Shown one piece after another: positions 1 through 11,874 of a DNA stretch of 64,000 nt (positions are counted from its first letter, which is position 1; every line of letters begins with the position of its first letter). Under the pieces are notes generated by a model. That model was not told the origin of the DNA, ran no database searches, and worked only from the letters and a program-made list of their open reading frames with translations. Source of the stretch: Arabidopsis thaliana (taxonomy: Eukaryota > Streptophyta > Magnoliopsida > Brassicales > Brassicaceae). The position numbers were made by a program, and so were the translations under genes. The stretch is from assembly GCF_000001735.4 (NCBI RefSeq), contig NC_003074.8, positions 4,216,101-4,280,100 on the forward strand. Reading direction: 5' to 3'.

Positions 1-3000
1 GTGACCGGCAACATTTTTTTTTTTTCTCGGCCAAACAAAAAACGGAAGGATGTGAACAAATTTATGTATTTTGGAGATTGTTTCTCTCTCTGTCTTCTTC
101 TTTAGATTTCTTTCCTTTTTGAATTCGATTCCTAATTTTTTTTGTATTAAAATTTTTTGACTGTGTGTGAACACTAGTGGCCACTAGGAGTGGAGAGACT
201 GGGTGCCAAAAAAAGTTATGAATCTGTTGGTATTTTTATTGCAACTTATATAAGAAACTAGATAAGGTCAGGTGTAAGATGTAAATATAATTTTTTATCA
301 ATAATATTTAAATTTTGAATAGTAAAATAATAATTTATATATTGTTTTGATATATAATTTTGAATAGTAAAATAGTAGTTTTATGCATTTTATTTTATTA
401 TACTCATTCAATCTTATTGATGATATTTGAAGTCTAAATAGTAACATACACATTTTTTCTTTATTATAATTTAGTATTTAGAATAAAAAAACAAATTTTT
501 ATCTTACACATTCAATTTTGTAATACATTTTAACTATCTATTTCATAAAAAACTCGATTTTAATTCTACACACTTCATCTTACTTGATAATAATTTCATG
601 TCAAAATAATATTTATATGAGATCAAATCTATATCTTAGTTAATATTAAAAATTATTAACAATTAACAAAACATAATTAATAATAATACAAATTTTGTTA
701 ATACCATATATATTAAAAATTTGACCAATAACATATATATATTTTTTTTGTTAATTATCCTTTTGGTTAAGAAAAATAAAATGTAATCTTTTTTAGATAT
801 AGTCATATGAATTAGTATATGTTAATAATGATTTATTTTTTAGTTATCTAATTCTTTAAGAAGAAAAAAGTTAATTGATTTCTTTTTTAGTATTTCTATT
901 TTTTTTAAAAGAAAAAAGTTAATTATTTTCTTACACGTATCAACATCTGATCGATAGACTTGACACGTGGTATAATCGTATGAGTTAGTAACTTTGAAAA
1001 CCATAATTTATATAATAAGATTTGTTTATATTTTCTTTGGGATTTAATTTAGAAAAATGTGTGTAATTTATTTTTGAAAAAAAATGGCATAGCAAATCGA
1101 ATCATTGTTTTAATTCTCGTGCGATTGAATTAACAAAAATTAAAAGGACATATATGTCGACTGTCGTAATAAAGTAGCACTTGTTTGGTAAAAGAATTTT
1201 AAAAAACACATGTTTATTATCATTTTAAATTGTGGTCAGAGTTTTTGTGTACATCTTCTTTTCGGGAGTGAGGCTCATCTATCACATGTTCTTTTTTGTG
1301 ACACCTACTTTTTTTTGGTTACCATCAACCCACTTTTTTGTTGTTCATTCTTTTTTGTATATACCAAAACAACAAACTATAACGACTAAAAAATAAAATT
1401 ATCACAATGAAAAGAAAAAAAAGAATATATTATCACAATTCACTATGACGTGAATACGAGCAAGTGCAATCCCATACAAGTGAAATTTAATTTTAAATAT
1501 TTCATTACCTTTGTTCAACACAAGAACTATATATTTCATTGCCACCTTCGAGATATATAAACCCTTTTTGTTAGACGTGTATAATAGACCTTTCATAAAT
1601 CAATTTAAGACTAATTTGACTTAACTAGTGTTGTTTAGTAAGGTTTATATATGCCTAGTTGCTTATATTTTTAGGTAAGAATATATGTTTTTTTTTCATT
1701 TTGCTTTGAGTTTTATGCTTTGTGGTTTTAATATCTTTTTTTTTTCTATATGGCTTAGACTCCAATAATTTTTTGTGTTCCTCCCGTTTTTGATTCCGAG
1801 TATTTATTCATTGCATATCGGCTTTAGTTTCTCTTTTTTTTTTTTTTTTTTTAGTCACTCCCGTGTGTACTATATACTTAATTTCAACAAATTTATCAAT
1901 ATCAAATCAGTTGACAAAAACAAAGAATAATTTGATTTAACTTTGGTGTTTTTGTAATTATAAAATGAAATAAACGTGACGTATGTAATGACAGATGACT
2001 TAGTTAGTCTATAGATCCGTGAAGCCATCGTCCTATTTTCAAGCCAAAGTCACTTGAATTTATCATGTGGCTCTCGCTCTTTCTGATCAATTAAATAGCT
2101 TTATCAATTAACATAATCATATGATGTGAAAACCAAAAAATTAACATAATAAAAAGCTTATATGTTAAAACGAAGATATTTGACTACCAGCGACTTAATA
2201 AACTATATCCAAGTGAGATTGTGTGAAAAAAAATAACTATTTGTTATGTTTAGAATCAATTTCTTCGATGGGTTTTAGATAAATATTTTATTTAAGTAAC
2301 TGCCATCCCAAACAACAAGGGGAAAATACAAATTGAAGGTGTTGTTTTCTAATAAAACAAACAATTGGTATTACAGAAATTCAAAATCAGTGGGAACCCC
2401 TCCAATTATTTTCCGACAATCAGTGAGGTCTCAAAATACTACAACCAAAAGAAGAAATATATGTTTTCTTTTCTTTTTTTTTTGTCTTAAAATTATATTT
2501 TGTTTCCTTTCAGTTTCAGCCGTTGAAAATATTGTCTCTTCGAGTGTGGAAAACATAAAACCCTGTTTGTTTGATGCTTCTAATGTGGCCATGTATTTTC
2601 GATCAGGATTAGTGAACAATAAGACTGAATTAGAACAAAGCAATTCTGATATGAGGATACCATAATCACGAATAATGAATCACAGCTAAACTTTTATTAA
2701 AGTTAGAGAAAATAGTGACTCATAAGACATAGTATACTAGTTCATATCAGTGTTATTATCACCTTACATATTTGATCCAATATGAGTGTTTTGGTATATC
2801 AATATGAACCAGAGTTTAACCATTTGGTTGAACGCAAAATAGTTTTGAATATGTTTATGCAAATTGCAATAAACCCAAAATGGTAGTAAAAGAAAATACA
2901 ACCCATAATGGTACTACTTGAAAGTTTATCATAAAACCGATCTCGTAAAATATAAGATTATGGAAGCAGAAATTATGTATGATTTCAGTAATGCTGTGAA

Positions 3001-3990
3001 AAAAAAAAGCAATTTATTCGAGTGTTTTTGAGAACAAACTATAATCAAAATAAATAATAATGGACGGTCCATGTTGGTATATCGTGGGAATATGCCTTAA
3101 CTTTAACGACTATTATAAACCGCCACATCATTGTCTCATCTACTTAAACCAAATTCAATTTTGGCGACTATTCGTTTTCTTTCTTCTTTGGTCAAGACAT
3201 TATCTTACAATGAACCACTTCTTACTATACCAAAAACCATTTCATATGATTAAAATAATGATATAGTTGTGTGTATGATTGAACATGGAAAAGAATATTC
3301 TTCAACTTTATAATATTGGGGGGTTGACAATTTCTGCATCATCCAAAATTCCAAATTAGATAAGAAAAAGCGCCATCGACTTATCAGACATAAATTCGAA
3401 ACCATTACTGTTTTTTCCCTTGGATCGTTTCGTAAGCTTGGAAAGGAAAGACTGGTAAAACAACACTTGCAGGTTTTAATTGGCTGCTAAGAAAAGAGAC
3501 GAACTGAGTCTAGAGGATAATTGATAAATGAAATGTGTTGTGACAAAAAATTATAATTTCCCTATTGAGTTTGTGGATAAACGAACTTATACGTTTATTA
3601 TAATAATGAAGTCGCTTTCAAGATTCCAACCTCCTGGTTTTAAAATAACTCAAGTTGTGCATCTTCTTATTCCTACTATAATACTACTATAATACTTATA
3701 TTCAAAAAAAAGATTCCACTTTGAATACAACAAAAATAAAAAAACTTATCATAATGGACACAGGCAAACTGCATAACAATTAGTAAAACAAAAACAAATT
3801 CCTTTGAACTTGCTTAATTAAGGATATGTTCATCAACTAAGAACCAAGCATCGCTAAAGATAGATTCCAAGGACCAGATAATACAACTTACATTTTCGTT
3901 ACAAAGGTTCTCAAAAAAGATGATACAAGGCTTACCAGTTCTAAGCAATGTAGTTGATCTGAAACAGTCTGTTCATTCAATGCAAAAGTG
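1..3990. other. AT-rich intergenic region, no gene supported
   Basis: Both strands hold only short open frames with poly-T or poly-A-like translations and no family match. The sequence is AT-rich. A CT-rich stretch near 80-120 looks like plant untranslated leader, but no coding exon follows it. A short motif repeats loosely around 310-380 (TTTTGAATAGTAAAAT). The right end is the 3' UTR of the plastid S10 gene. I see no RNA gene here. Confidence 0.6.
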
Positions 3991-4000
3991 CCCATCACAT

Positions 4001-4188
4001 CTGAGGAAGAAAAAACACTTTGGTTAAGAACAAGCATCAAGATCTTGATGGTCAACAGAGAAAGATTGTAATTTGATGAAGTTTTGTTTTTGAGGATAAA
4101 TATTGGAGCCTATGTGCAGTTTCAGTAGCTAAGACACATCAATATTCAAAAACCATTAAGAAGAGAGATCACTTTTTTTGTTTGTTAC
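4001..4188 (-). other. 3' UTR intron of RPS10
   Basis: On the minus strand the transcript reads AATG|GTAACA at 4188 and ends in a pyrimidine-rich tract with CAG at 4003-4001. The donor is 21 nt downstream of the stop codon, closer than the roughly 50 nt usually needed to trigger nonsense-mediated decay. The intron is inferred from splice consensus only. Confidence 0.6.
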
Positions 4189-4209
4189 CATTGTAGTTAC
4201 GCTTCTTCT

Positions 4210-5426
4210 TCAGAGCTTCACTTCCACATCGACACCAGCAGGAAGATCAAGTTGCATCAAAGAATCGATAGTTTGAGCAGTCGGGTAGAGAATATCAATC
4301 ATGCGCTGGTGTGTCCGGATTTCAAAATGGAACCTAGCATCCTTGTGAACGTGAGGAGACTTGAGAACACAGTAGATACGCTTCTTGGTTGGCAATGGAA
4401 CAGGACCCATCGTCTTTGCATTGGTGTTTCTCGCAGCATCAAGTATCTGCTTGCATGAGTCCTCAATAAGAGGCACCCAGTATGATCTAAGCTTGATCCT
4501 AATCTTTTGCTTTGGCGCCATCTGATAACACAAAAATAAATCAAATTAAACCAAACACAATGAAACTCCACAAGACCCCTTAAAACAAAACTCTATTGTG
4601 GCAAATCTTATGAAGATACCATCTAAAGACGATCAAGATTTCTATACAATTACTTCTCCTTTCCTGTATATACAAGATGATATCTACTTGAAGGCATTTC
4701 ACACAAATGAGACTCTTTATCGCTCTGAAAAAACGTAGTAAACCAAAGAAGTCTATTGATCTGACAAAGATAGACATTGAAGACATCAAATTTGAAAATT
4801 TGCGTATCAATTTCTAGCAGTGACCTCTAACACAGCAATGGGCATTGGTGTTAGAACAGATATGATACTTTTTAGCGCTGTGAAAACGTAGTAAAGCAAA
4901 AAAGTCTACTGTTTTGACGAAGATGGACACAGAATTTAGAACACACCAATGCACAAGTACTCGTAAAATCTGTATTCTAGTAAGTGAGCTGTAACAGTAA
5001 CGGAATATACCTTATCCGCGTCTACACTGATGGATGAAGAGCTCGGAACCTGAATCACACAGACACAAAGACTATTATTAACAGAATTAACATCAAAGTG
5101 CTAAATGATTCTGCAAAACAATGTCTTTCCCCCCCCCCCCCCAAATTTCGCATTAGCTCTGCAAACAATCGAATCCGAGACTGACAGAGGAAAGAGTGTA
5201 CCTCAGAGGCGGGTTCATCGAGAATTTCTGGAGTTGGATCTAGGGTATCGGGAACAGCGAAGACCTTCGTAAGCGAGACGGATGGTTTCGTAAGGACGCA
5301 GGAACTAAGGCCGCCATGGGTAGAAGATGAAGGCAGCAGAGAGACTTTGAGTCTGGTAGAAGAAGGCGAAGAGCTTGGAATGCCGAAAGATGGCAATAGA
5401 AACGACGATACAGTAGAAACCGCCAT
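4210..5426 (-). CDS. RPS10: Plastid 30S ribosomal protein uS10 (RPS10), nuclear-encoded
   Basis: Structural protein of the small subunit of the chloroplast ribosome, made in the cytosol and imported. Three coding exons are 5202-5426, 5011-5049 and 4210-4521 (75, 13 and 103 codons, 191 residues). Exon 1 is a Ser/Thr-rich, acid-poor transit peptide starting MAVSTVSSFLLPSFG, followed by a short acidic linker. Exon 3 is the whole bacterial-type S10 domain, beginning MAPKQKIRIKLRSY and containing MGPVPLPTKK and the C-terminal LPAGVDVEVKL. Exon junctions are all phase 0, so the ancestral bacterial gene sits in one exon and the targeting sequence in others, a typical result of organelle-to-nucleus transfer. 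A further intron lies in the 3' UTR (4001-4188), starting 21 nt after the stop. Intron 1 contains a run of 14 C. Confidence 0.95.
5129..5142. repeat. C14 homopolymer in RPS10 intron 1
   Basis: Fourteen consecutive C on the plus strand (G14 in the transcript) lie inside the first intron, about 60 nt from its 5' splice site. Long C/G runs are much rarer than A/T runs in this AT-rich genome, so this is a likely length polymorphism. A function in splicing is only a possibility. Confidence 0.9.
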
Positions 5427-5574
5427 TGAATTTTCCCAAAACCACGAATCGATTTCTCTTATTCTTCTTCCTCTTAACGTTCGAAGGATGAGGTTTCTTC
5501 TTCAGCAGCTTCTTCTTGAGGGTTATCCATTTTATCCAAAACCTTTTTCTCTCTTTTTTAAATGATGAGATATT

Positions 5575-6760
5575 ATTTATTCTAAGCCCATTAATTCATT
5601 AAAAGGCCTACGCTTATTATAAATGAATACCCATTAGGCCCAAATTGTATAGTTTCTGTTAGGGACCAAAAGTACCCATTAGGCCCATATTTTATAGTTC
5701 TTTTGGGGACCAAAAATATTCTAACCTAGTAAAATATGATTCATTTGTCTTTCGGTATTTTCTTTCTTGTGGATTGTGATCTGTCTTTAGAAGATTCTTT
5801 TGTATCTCATAAATATCTTTTGGAAAATTCAACACACAAACATTCGTGAAGTAGATGGAAAATTTAAGAAAAGTGGAAGACAAAATGAACTACTTGACAA
5901 ACAAAACCCCATGAAAATATGCAATGAATGTGGAAAAAAATGGACAATATAAATATTCGATGAAATAATACAAACTCATAAAATAATATTAATTTGAATA
6001 CAAAAGACAATAATATCAAGGAAGGATTCCGTAGTTTTGATTTTTGACTTTTAAATGCATTGTTCTTAATTTTATCTGTAATTGTGTGATCCATAATCTG
6101 TAAATATATACCTTCAAATGTGTGATCCATAATCTCACACGGAAATATAAGGTGTTAGCGTAGTTCAAGTATAATTTTTTTTTAATAAAAGCAAAATACA
6201 TGTAGAAGAAGCCTAACAATTAACATAATGATGTCGCCAAATCCATGCAATTTAAAGAAGGAAAATGACTTAAACCAATCAAAGACATAAAAGACAATGA
6301 CATCTTCTAAATATTATTGTCCACAAGCCCTCACACTATTCAAAGACCAATCATCCCTTACTATTCCGTTTGTATTTGTCTCAATCATGAGTATTTTTTT
6401 TTATATATATCATCAAGCTATACATGACTTAAAAGTCATATTCCTTTACCATTAACATACCATAAAAGCTAAGTCATCATGTATAGCTTGATGATATAAA
6501 AAGAAAAAAAATCCGAATTCCATCAGAGGTCATAAAAGATTCGGAACTTTTGGAACACTAACCAGAGGTCGTTTCGCAATGTAACCAATAATAGGACATA
6601 AGAAAACATGGATTAGTTGACAAACAAACAATAGAAGAAACACAGAGACTTTTTTTTATCCACATAACTGGGAAATCACACTTCACACGTGGCATGCAGC
6701 CATGCAGCTTCAGAACAAGGGGTGGTTTGGTAAAATCATCCACAGATGCCCATTGCCTTT
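5575..6760. other. Intergenic region between RPS10 and the acidic membrane protein
   Basis: No gene is supported. It holds GGCCCA-type elements near 5585-5690 on the RPS10 side, a direct repeat of about 16 bp (TGTGATCCATAATCT) near 6087 and 6121, and the hairpin at 6392-6512 listed separately. Confidence 0.6.
6392..6512. repeat. Near-perfect hairpin (inverted repeat), about 121 bp
   Basis: The left arm (6392-6430) and right arm (6471-6512) are reverse complements over about 35 bp. The core is ATCATCAAGCTATACATG against CATGTATAGCTTGATGAT, and a T-rich/A-rich extension continues the pairing outward. The loop is 40 nt. The structure could be a tiny foldback element or a young small-RNA foldback. 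I do not recognise a known miRNA in the arms. Confidence 0.8.
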
Positions 6761-6770
6761 GGCTTAAATT

Positions 6771-6780
6771 CTATAAATAC
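6771..6780 (+). promoter_or_regulatory. TATA box of the acidic membrane protein gene
   Basis: CTATAAATAC lies 137 nt upstream of the start codon at 6908, followed by a C/T-rich leader (CTTCTTCTTC near 6840). The spacing fits a transcription start near 6800. Confidence 0.6.
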
Positions 6781-6907
6781 CAAAGCCGTTGAGTGTAGTG
6801 TAACGCTTTGCACAATTACACTTTAACCTGTTTAATTCCTTCTTCTTCTTCTTCTTATTCTAGTCCTCACCATTCACTCACAAAACCAAAGAAAAGAAAC
6901 CAGAGAG

Positions 6908-7513
6908 ATGGATCAAATAAAACCGGAGTTTCTGAAGAAATTGACCAAGTTTATAGCAGTTTCGATGTGGATTTTATCTCTTTTAACCAGCCACGACTTC
7001 TATTTATATAGGTTCATGATCCAACTCGTAACACACGCAGTAGATAAAAACTACATGTTCCTCCTCTGCAATGGTCTCGTAGTGGTTGTTGCTAAGTGTT
7101 CTGGTTTGGTCGCTTCGTCCAAACCAATAGAGAAAATTTGGAGTAATACCGATAAAACCTTTGATTATGGAGATTTCGAGAGTTACACTACGATACTGGA
7201 GCTAGAGTATAAATCTGATCATGGAATAGGAACAGAGTCCTTTCTTGCAGAGGAAGTTACAGTGGAGGAAGATACAAAACATCAAGAAACCGAGGACAAC
7301 GAAGAAGAAGATGACGACGACAACACATTAGCAGATAATGATGGAGAGGAAGAGTGTGGTCTTCGTGGCGGATCTATAAACGAGGAAGAAGAAGGGAACG
7401 TAGGAGTGATGACATCGACGGAGGAGGAGATGAATAAGAAATTCGACGAGTTCATCAGAAAGATGAAGGAAGAGCTTAGAATCGAAGCTAAACGGCATTT
7501 AATCCTTGTTTGA
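6908..7513 (+). CDS. Small acidic membrane-associated protein, DUF4408/DUF761-like
   Basis: Single-exon protein of 201 residues, function unknown. The N-terminal half has two hydrophobic stretches, around residues 13-28 and 43-64, consistent with one or two membrane segments. The middle is very acidic, with Glu/Asp runs at about 115-150. The C-terminus (about 176-201) is a basic-hydrophobic block MNKKFDEFIRKMKEELRIEA followed by KRHLILV. In plants this combination of an N-terminal hydrophobic region and a C-terminal FDEFI-type motif marks the DUF4408/DUF761 small protein family, to which I assign it from motif recognition. The start is chosen because a TATA box and C/T-rich leader lie directly upstream. 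The opposite arrangement, an internal Met, would remove the first hydrophobic segment. Confidence 0.8.
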   Translation: MDQIKPEFLKKLTKFIAVSMWILSLLTSHDFYLYRFMIQLVTHAVDKNYMFLLCNGLVVVVAKCSGLVASSKPIEKIWSNTDKTFDYGDFESYTTILELEYKSDHGIGTESFLAEEVTVEEDTKHQETEDNEEEDDDDNTLADNDGEEECGLRGGSINEEEEGNVGVMTSTEEEMNKKFDEFIRKMKEELRIEAKRHLILV

Positions 7514-7559
7514 GTACTTTCTAATTAATCAGTTTTGTTTAAGTTTAATCAAACGCAAT

Positions 7560-10540
7560 TTGCTCATATAGAGAGCGAGTTACGTTTTCTAGCTTCTTCT
7601 ACATCCTCCTAGCCTCTGTAAGCATCTCTTTTAATGGAATCCTTTTTAAATCTAAGTAATTCTCTCGCGTTACACTTTTTCTTGAAAATTGTTACCTCGT
7701 ATATATTATGCAAAAATGAAACTCGTCAAATACGATTAAACTACAATATGATCATATACATACAAAATTATATGTTTACATATTTCATATCGAACTCCAT
7801 TATTAGTTCTATAGGCTAGACTGATGTACTACATGTTTTTAGCGGTGTGTTGTCTACACCCGATAGTTTCGGGGGAATAATGCTGTCCGTGCATGCACAC
7901 GTGTATACCTTTGCATATAATGAATTTTCAATGTCAAAGAAAAACGTATGATGGATATTCCTAATTCTATATGTCTTTTAGGAGATGATGTACTTTCGTG
8001 TAAACATGATATGTGATGGATTGAGCCATTTTTTTCTATTTCTTGGCTATAGTTGATTTTTAAAATGTTTAATTTTCTTGATCTGATAACTTTTGCTGAT
8101 TCCGTGGCCAACAGAACATCCGGTACCATGATTCCAAGCTTGAACAGTACGTATAGATTTCTTTAAATTGATCATGGGTTTGGTAAAAGTAAAATGTACA
8201 TACGCATTTATCAATGTTATTACGTATTCTTAACAATAATATAATAGCTATTAGTAAGCCCTAAGATGATAACTGTAGAAACTTTCAGACTCATTACAAA
8301 ATTCTAACAATGTTATAAGTTACGTCAAAATGATGTATTGTGTACATATATTTAATCCCATGATCCATCAATCCATATGTACAACCTGTAGAATATTTAT
8401 CAACGAGAACGAAGAATCGAATATATGTTTAAAAAGTAATATAAGTTTGCTTTAAAGACTCCATATATAGATTCTCTGCTCTCTGCTTTTAGTTTTAGAC
8501 CTCCATACTTTTTTTTTATCAGTTCCCCCACTATCCTATCCTACATATTCATCATCACTAGTCTCCATAAGATCATTTTTATTTGAATATTAAAAAATAA
8601 AGTTACTGTGAAATTTGTTGAGAATCTTCTAGTCGATCGCTTAGTTGGGTTTTCACTTTGAACAACTTTTTGTTTTGTTTTCTGAAACGGTTCAACTACA
8701 CTAGCTAGCATCATGCATGTTCCATTTAATGTGATTTATCTTTTCTCTAGTCCTTTCGAGAGGTTTTTATTAAAAGGAAAACATTTGATTTGACTAATTC
8801 AATTGATCAACGTGAAAACACCAAAAAAAAAAAAAAAAAAAAAAAAAAACCAGAAAGAAGAGTTTAATACTGAATGTTACATGTATCAAACAAGCAGGAA
8901 TGAGACAGTTGAAATGAATGGATAATGAAGATTTGGTACTCTATTGAGTATATGTAATTACTAATACAAAAACCCGTAAATTTTCTTGGTTAACTAGTTT
9001 AAGAAAACGATTGAGGAGCGAAAGATCTATCGAATAGTGATAGACTATACGATTTTGACACAGCAGAACATGTCCACTCCCGTTTATATTTAAAATGAAC
9101 TTACTTATACAACTAAATATGACAAAACAAAATAAGATAATAAATGGGTCAGCTTATTTCATGTTATATAAAATGATATTAGGCTTTGATTGCAACAAGT
9201 TTGGCATGTAAGTATTCTAAACTAACGACTTTATACATCTTAGTTTGTATCATTCCATAAGTAGGTTTCAGTTTTGGCGATCATCTAAGATATAAACGGC
9301 GTATGATAGATATAAAAAAGCCGTAAATACCTAACAAGAGATGAATGGTAGTGTATAGAGCAATCATGCATATGGAGCTGTCTACACATACCAAAATCCA
9401 AAATTAAAAAATAAAGTAGAACCGAAAGACATGGAGAAGGAACAGTAAACTCAATCAATGGACAAAGAAACAAAACCAAAAGAATCAAGCTATAATACTA
9501 TAACAATTAATATTAAGTGGGTCCAATTCCTGTTGAGAGGAAAATTGATTAAACCACATATACATGTAAACAATCATATGCTCAATAATGTTCAAAGCTC
9601 TAAAGCCAAAAATCATATCAATATTCGTAACTTACTAAAAGAAAAAAACTTGGTAAGATGTTATATGACTTTATATTAAAACAAAAACAGTATTTTGTGG
9701 GAAAGATAATAATGCATTCAGATGCTATAGTTTGAGTTAATATGGAACAGTAGAGTAAATAGATGTAATTGTTTTCAAGTATGTGTCAAAGGGAAGGAAA
9801 CCATGGCACGAACTACGAAGCTCAAACACTGAAAACTTATACTCTTTGCAACCACAAAAGGCAAAATGATGAAAGAATGAGCGGTCAAGTTTGAAGGAAG
9901 AAGTAATCAGTAATTTGTTCACTGGTTCCTGTGGGTGGTTTGTGTACGGGGAGGTTAATGGACCCAACACTCATCACTCATCAGTAAACCTTGGAATATG
10001 AACTAGTGTTAATAGTATATAAGCTTAAGGCTCATTATATCCGATCAAAATGTTTTATTTTTGGGTTTTAGATCTAATCCCCGGTTTCATTTTTTTTTTG
10101 TTTCATATGGCCATAGCAACAAAGTTAAAGTGCTAAGCATAAAGTCAATGTTGATATCCTTTTATTCTTGTTGTCATTTTATTGATAAACCAGCAATATT
10201 GAAATGAAAATGAGCACATAGCTATTGTTTGTCGACAAAAACCAATTGATGTGAAAACAGATGTCCAGTTGAAGAGATAAAACATGATTGGTTGAACATA
10301 GTGAAAATTATACTCATTCTACTAAAATAATGACTTCAAATACAAAGAGAAAATGTGTGTCAAGGACTTCCACAAAGTTGGAATGGCCCTAGGAGTCCAT
10401 TAATCAACAATTTGTGTTCTTGGTTCTTAAAAAAACATAGAATCCGCGTCTATAACGCAATCGCTATATAAAAAAACAGCGATCAAGAATAGAATAAACC
10501 TAAAACGCGGTTTTGAGACCAAAAAAAGAAGATTCATCTT
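7560..10540. other. Gene-poor gap of about 3 kb
   Basis: No coding family is recognisable on either strand. It contains an A28 tract at 8823-8850 and a TATA-like sequence near 8462 (CCATATATAGATTC) with no coding sequence after it. It also has a few short open frames (for example 7854-8129 and 9737-9970, minus) with no codon pattern or similarity I can support. A non-coding transcript cannot be excluded. Confidence 0.55.
8823..8850. repeat. A28 homopolymer
   Basis: Twenty-eight consecutive A. No retroposed gene sequence is visible on its 5' side, so it is better read as a simple repeat than as the tail of a retrocopy. Confidence 0.9.
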
Positions 10541-10553
10541 CCTCAATGAGACA

Positions 10554-11277
10554 TTACATGATCACGCATCCACTACCCGACGAACTCGACATCCGATACT
10601 GCGGTTCTACGTAAGAGTAACTATGCAACGTTCTTGGTGGTGGCGCCGGTAGACTATAATACGGCGGTGTTGTATGCGGGTTAGTTGCCTGCCGTGGTGC
10701 CTCCGAGTGCCGCGGGGGATTTGACGGCGGATGAGCATAGTTTCCGCCATAAACATGTGGCGGAGGAGGATATTGATACAACGAAGGATATGCATAGTTA
10801 CCACGGGAGGTGGTAGGAATGTAATAGCCTGATTGACCGTAATAACCACCGCCGCCGCGAGGAGTCATAACTTCTCCGTCGAAACGGAGATTAGTGATCT
10901 TTCCATGTTCACCGTACCGTTCAGCAACAGCCAACAATACATTAGGGTTAACTCTGGCCTTGAGTTTCATTGAGTTGTCGTCTCCGGTGAAATCCACAGA
11001 GTAAACTCCTGCAAGTAATATTAGAAATATGAATATCAACCACAAGAATCATCAACAAAACAAACACACACAAACGTAGACAGACACGTACCGTAGACAC
11101 AATGCATGACTTCTGACACTTTTTGCCGACAAAGCTGGCAACCTCTGTTCACTTTCATCACACAGCTCTACAGAGTAAATTAAACAACATTTCTTATTTA
11201 GGAAAAAATAACACACATATATACATGGTCTAAAGCAGATTAATCGTTTGGCTAACCATATCGACAGTGTAATCCAT
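10554..11277 (-). CDS. Heavy-metal-associated isoprenylated plant protein (HIPP)-like
   Basis: Three exons, 11257-11277, 11092-11167 and 10554-11008, give 183 residues. The short first exon encodes MDYTVDM. An HMA-type fold follows at about residues 8-75, containing the metal-binding pair in VNRGCQLCRQKV (CxxC at C17 and C20) and ending in GKITNLRFDGEV. The rest is a Gly, Pro and Tyr-rich region, including PPPPHVYGG, so older annotations may call it hydroxyproline-rich. The last four residues, CVIM, are a CaaX box for farnesylation, which would anchor the protein to membranes. HMA plus CaaX defines the plant HIPP family, whose members bind metal ions or act as small scaffold proteins. Metal binding here is predicted, not shown. 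Confidence 0.85.
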
Positions 11278-11299
11278 TGATGAAGCTTGTGAATTCTTC

Positions 11300-11870
11300 T
11301 TTTTGTTCTTTGTTTGGTTGCTTGATCTAACAGCTAAAGCTAAACAAGTTAAATGGGTAAAACATATTGATTATTGTTATAGTTTAAGGCAAGTGTATCT
11401 GATATTTGATCGAAGATGAATATTGCCTTTTCCTAAAATGGCGTTTTAATAGGATATATCGTAGTTCGAAATGGATAATTTGATATCTGAATAATCTTGT
11501 GATGAATCCTACCGTATATTGCTAATTAATTAAAGATTACGAGATTATGATGAAAATGAGAAAACAAATCATTCTTATACTCTGCATCTTGGAAATAAGA
11601 GATTGAAGAAATGAGAATGGATACATGCATATTCATCTTGGCAATATGAAAATTTCAACTTTATTCAAGACATAAAATCTCTAACATTTAGAAAGGAAAG
11701 CAAAGTTCCGAATAACAAAAAATTGAAAAAAAAATCACAAGAGAGACCAATATAACCATGTTTCCTTGCAAGTGGACTCACTGGTTACCAAACTTAAACA
11801 AGTGATATCAAGATACGAGGTCCAACATAATAACGCAGACAGTTAACCAGTTGCTAAACACAGATCAAGC
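11300..11870. other. Intergenic region between HIPP-like and PPR genes
   Basis: AT-rich, with no coding frame or repeat I can support. It is the upstream region of the HIPP-like gene and the 3' flank of the PPR gene to the right. Confidence 0.5.
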
Positions 11871-11874
11871 ACTC

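Noticed and set aside
265-600. Possible AT-rich MITE with GTAAGATG-type ends
   Set aside because: The ends match over only about 8-10 bp and no target duplication could be placed.
2333-2665. 110-codon open frame on the plus strand
   Set aside because: The composition follows AT-rich sequence, there are Phe runs from a T tract and no family match. Another open frame overlaps it on the opposite strand.
3441-3475. Walker A-like reading (KGKTGKTTLA) resembling an NB-ARC P-loop
   Set aside because: A stop codon lies a few codons upstream and another about 20 codons downstream, with no further NLR motif. Most likely chance.
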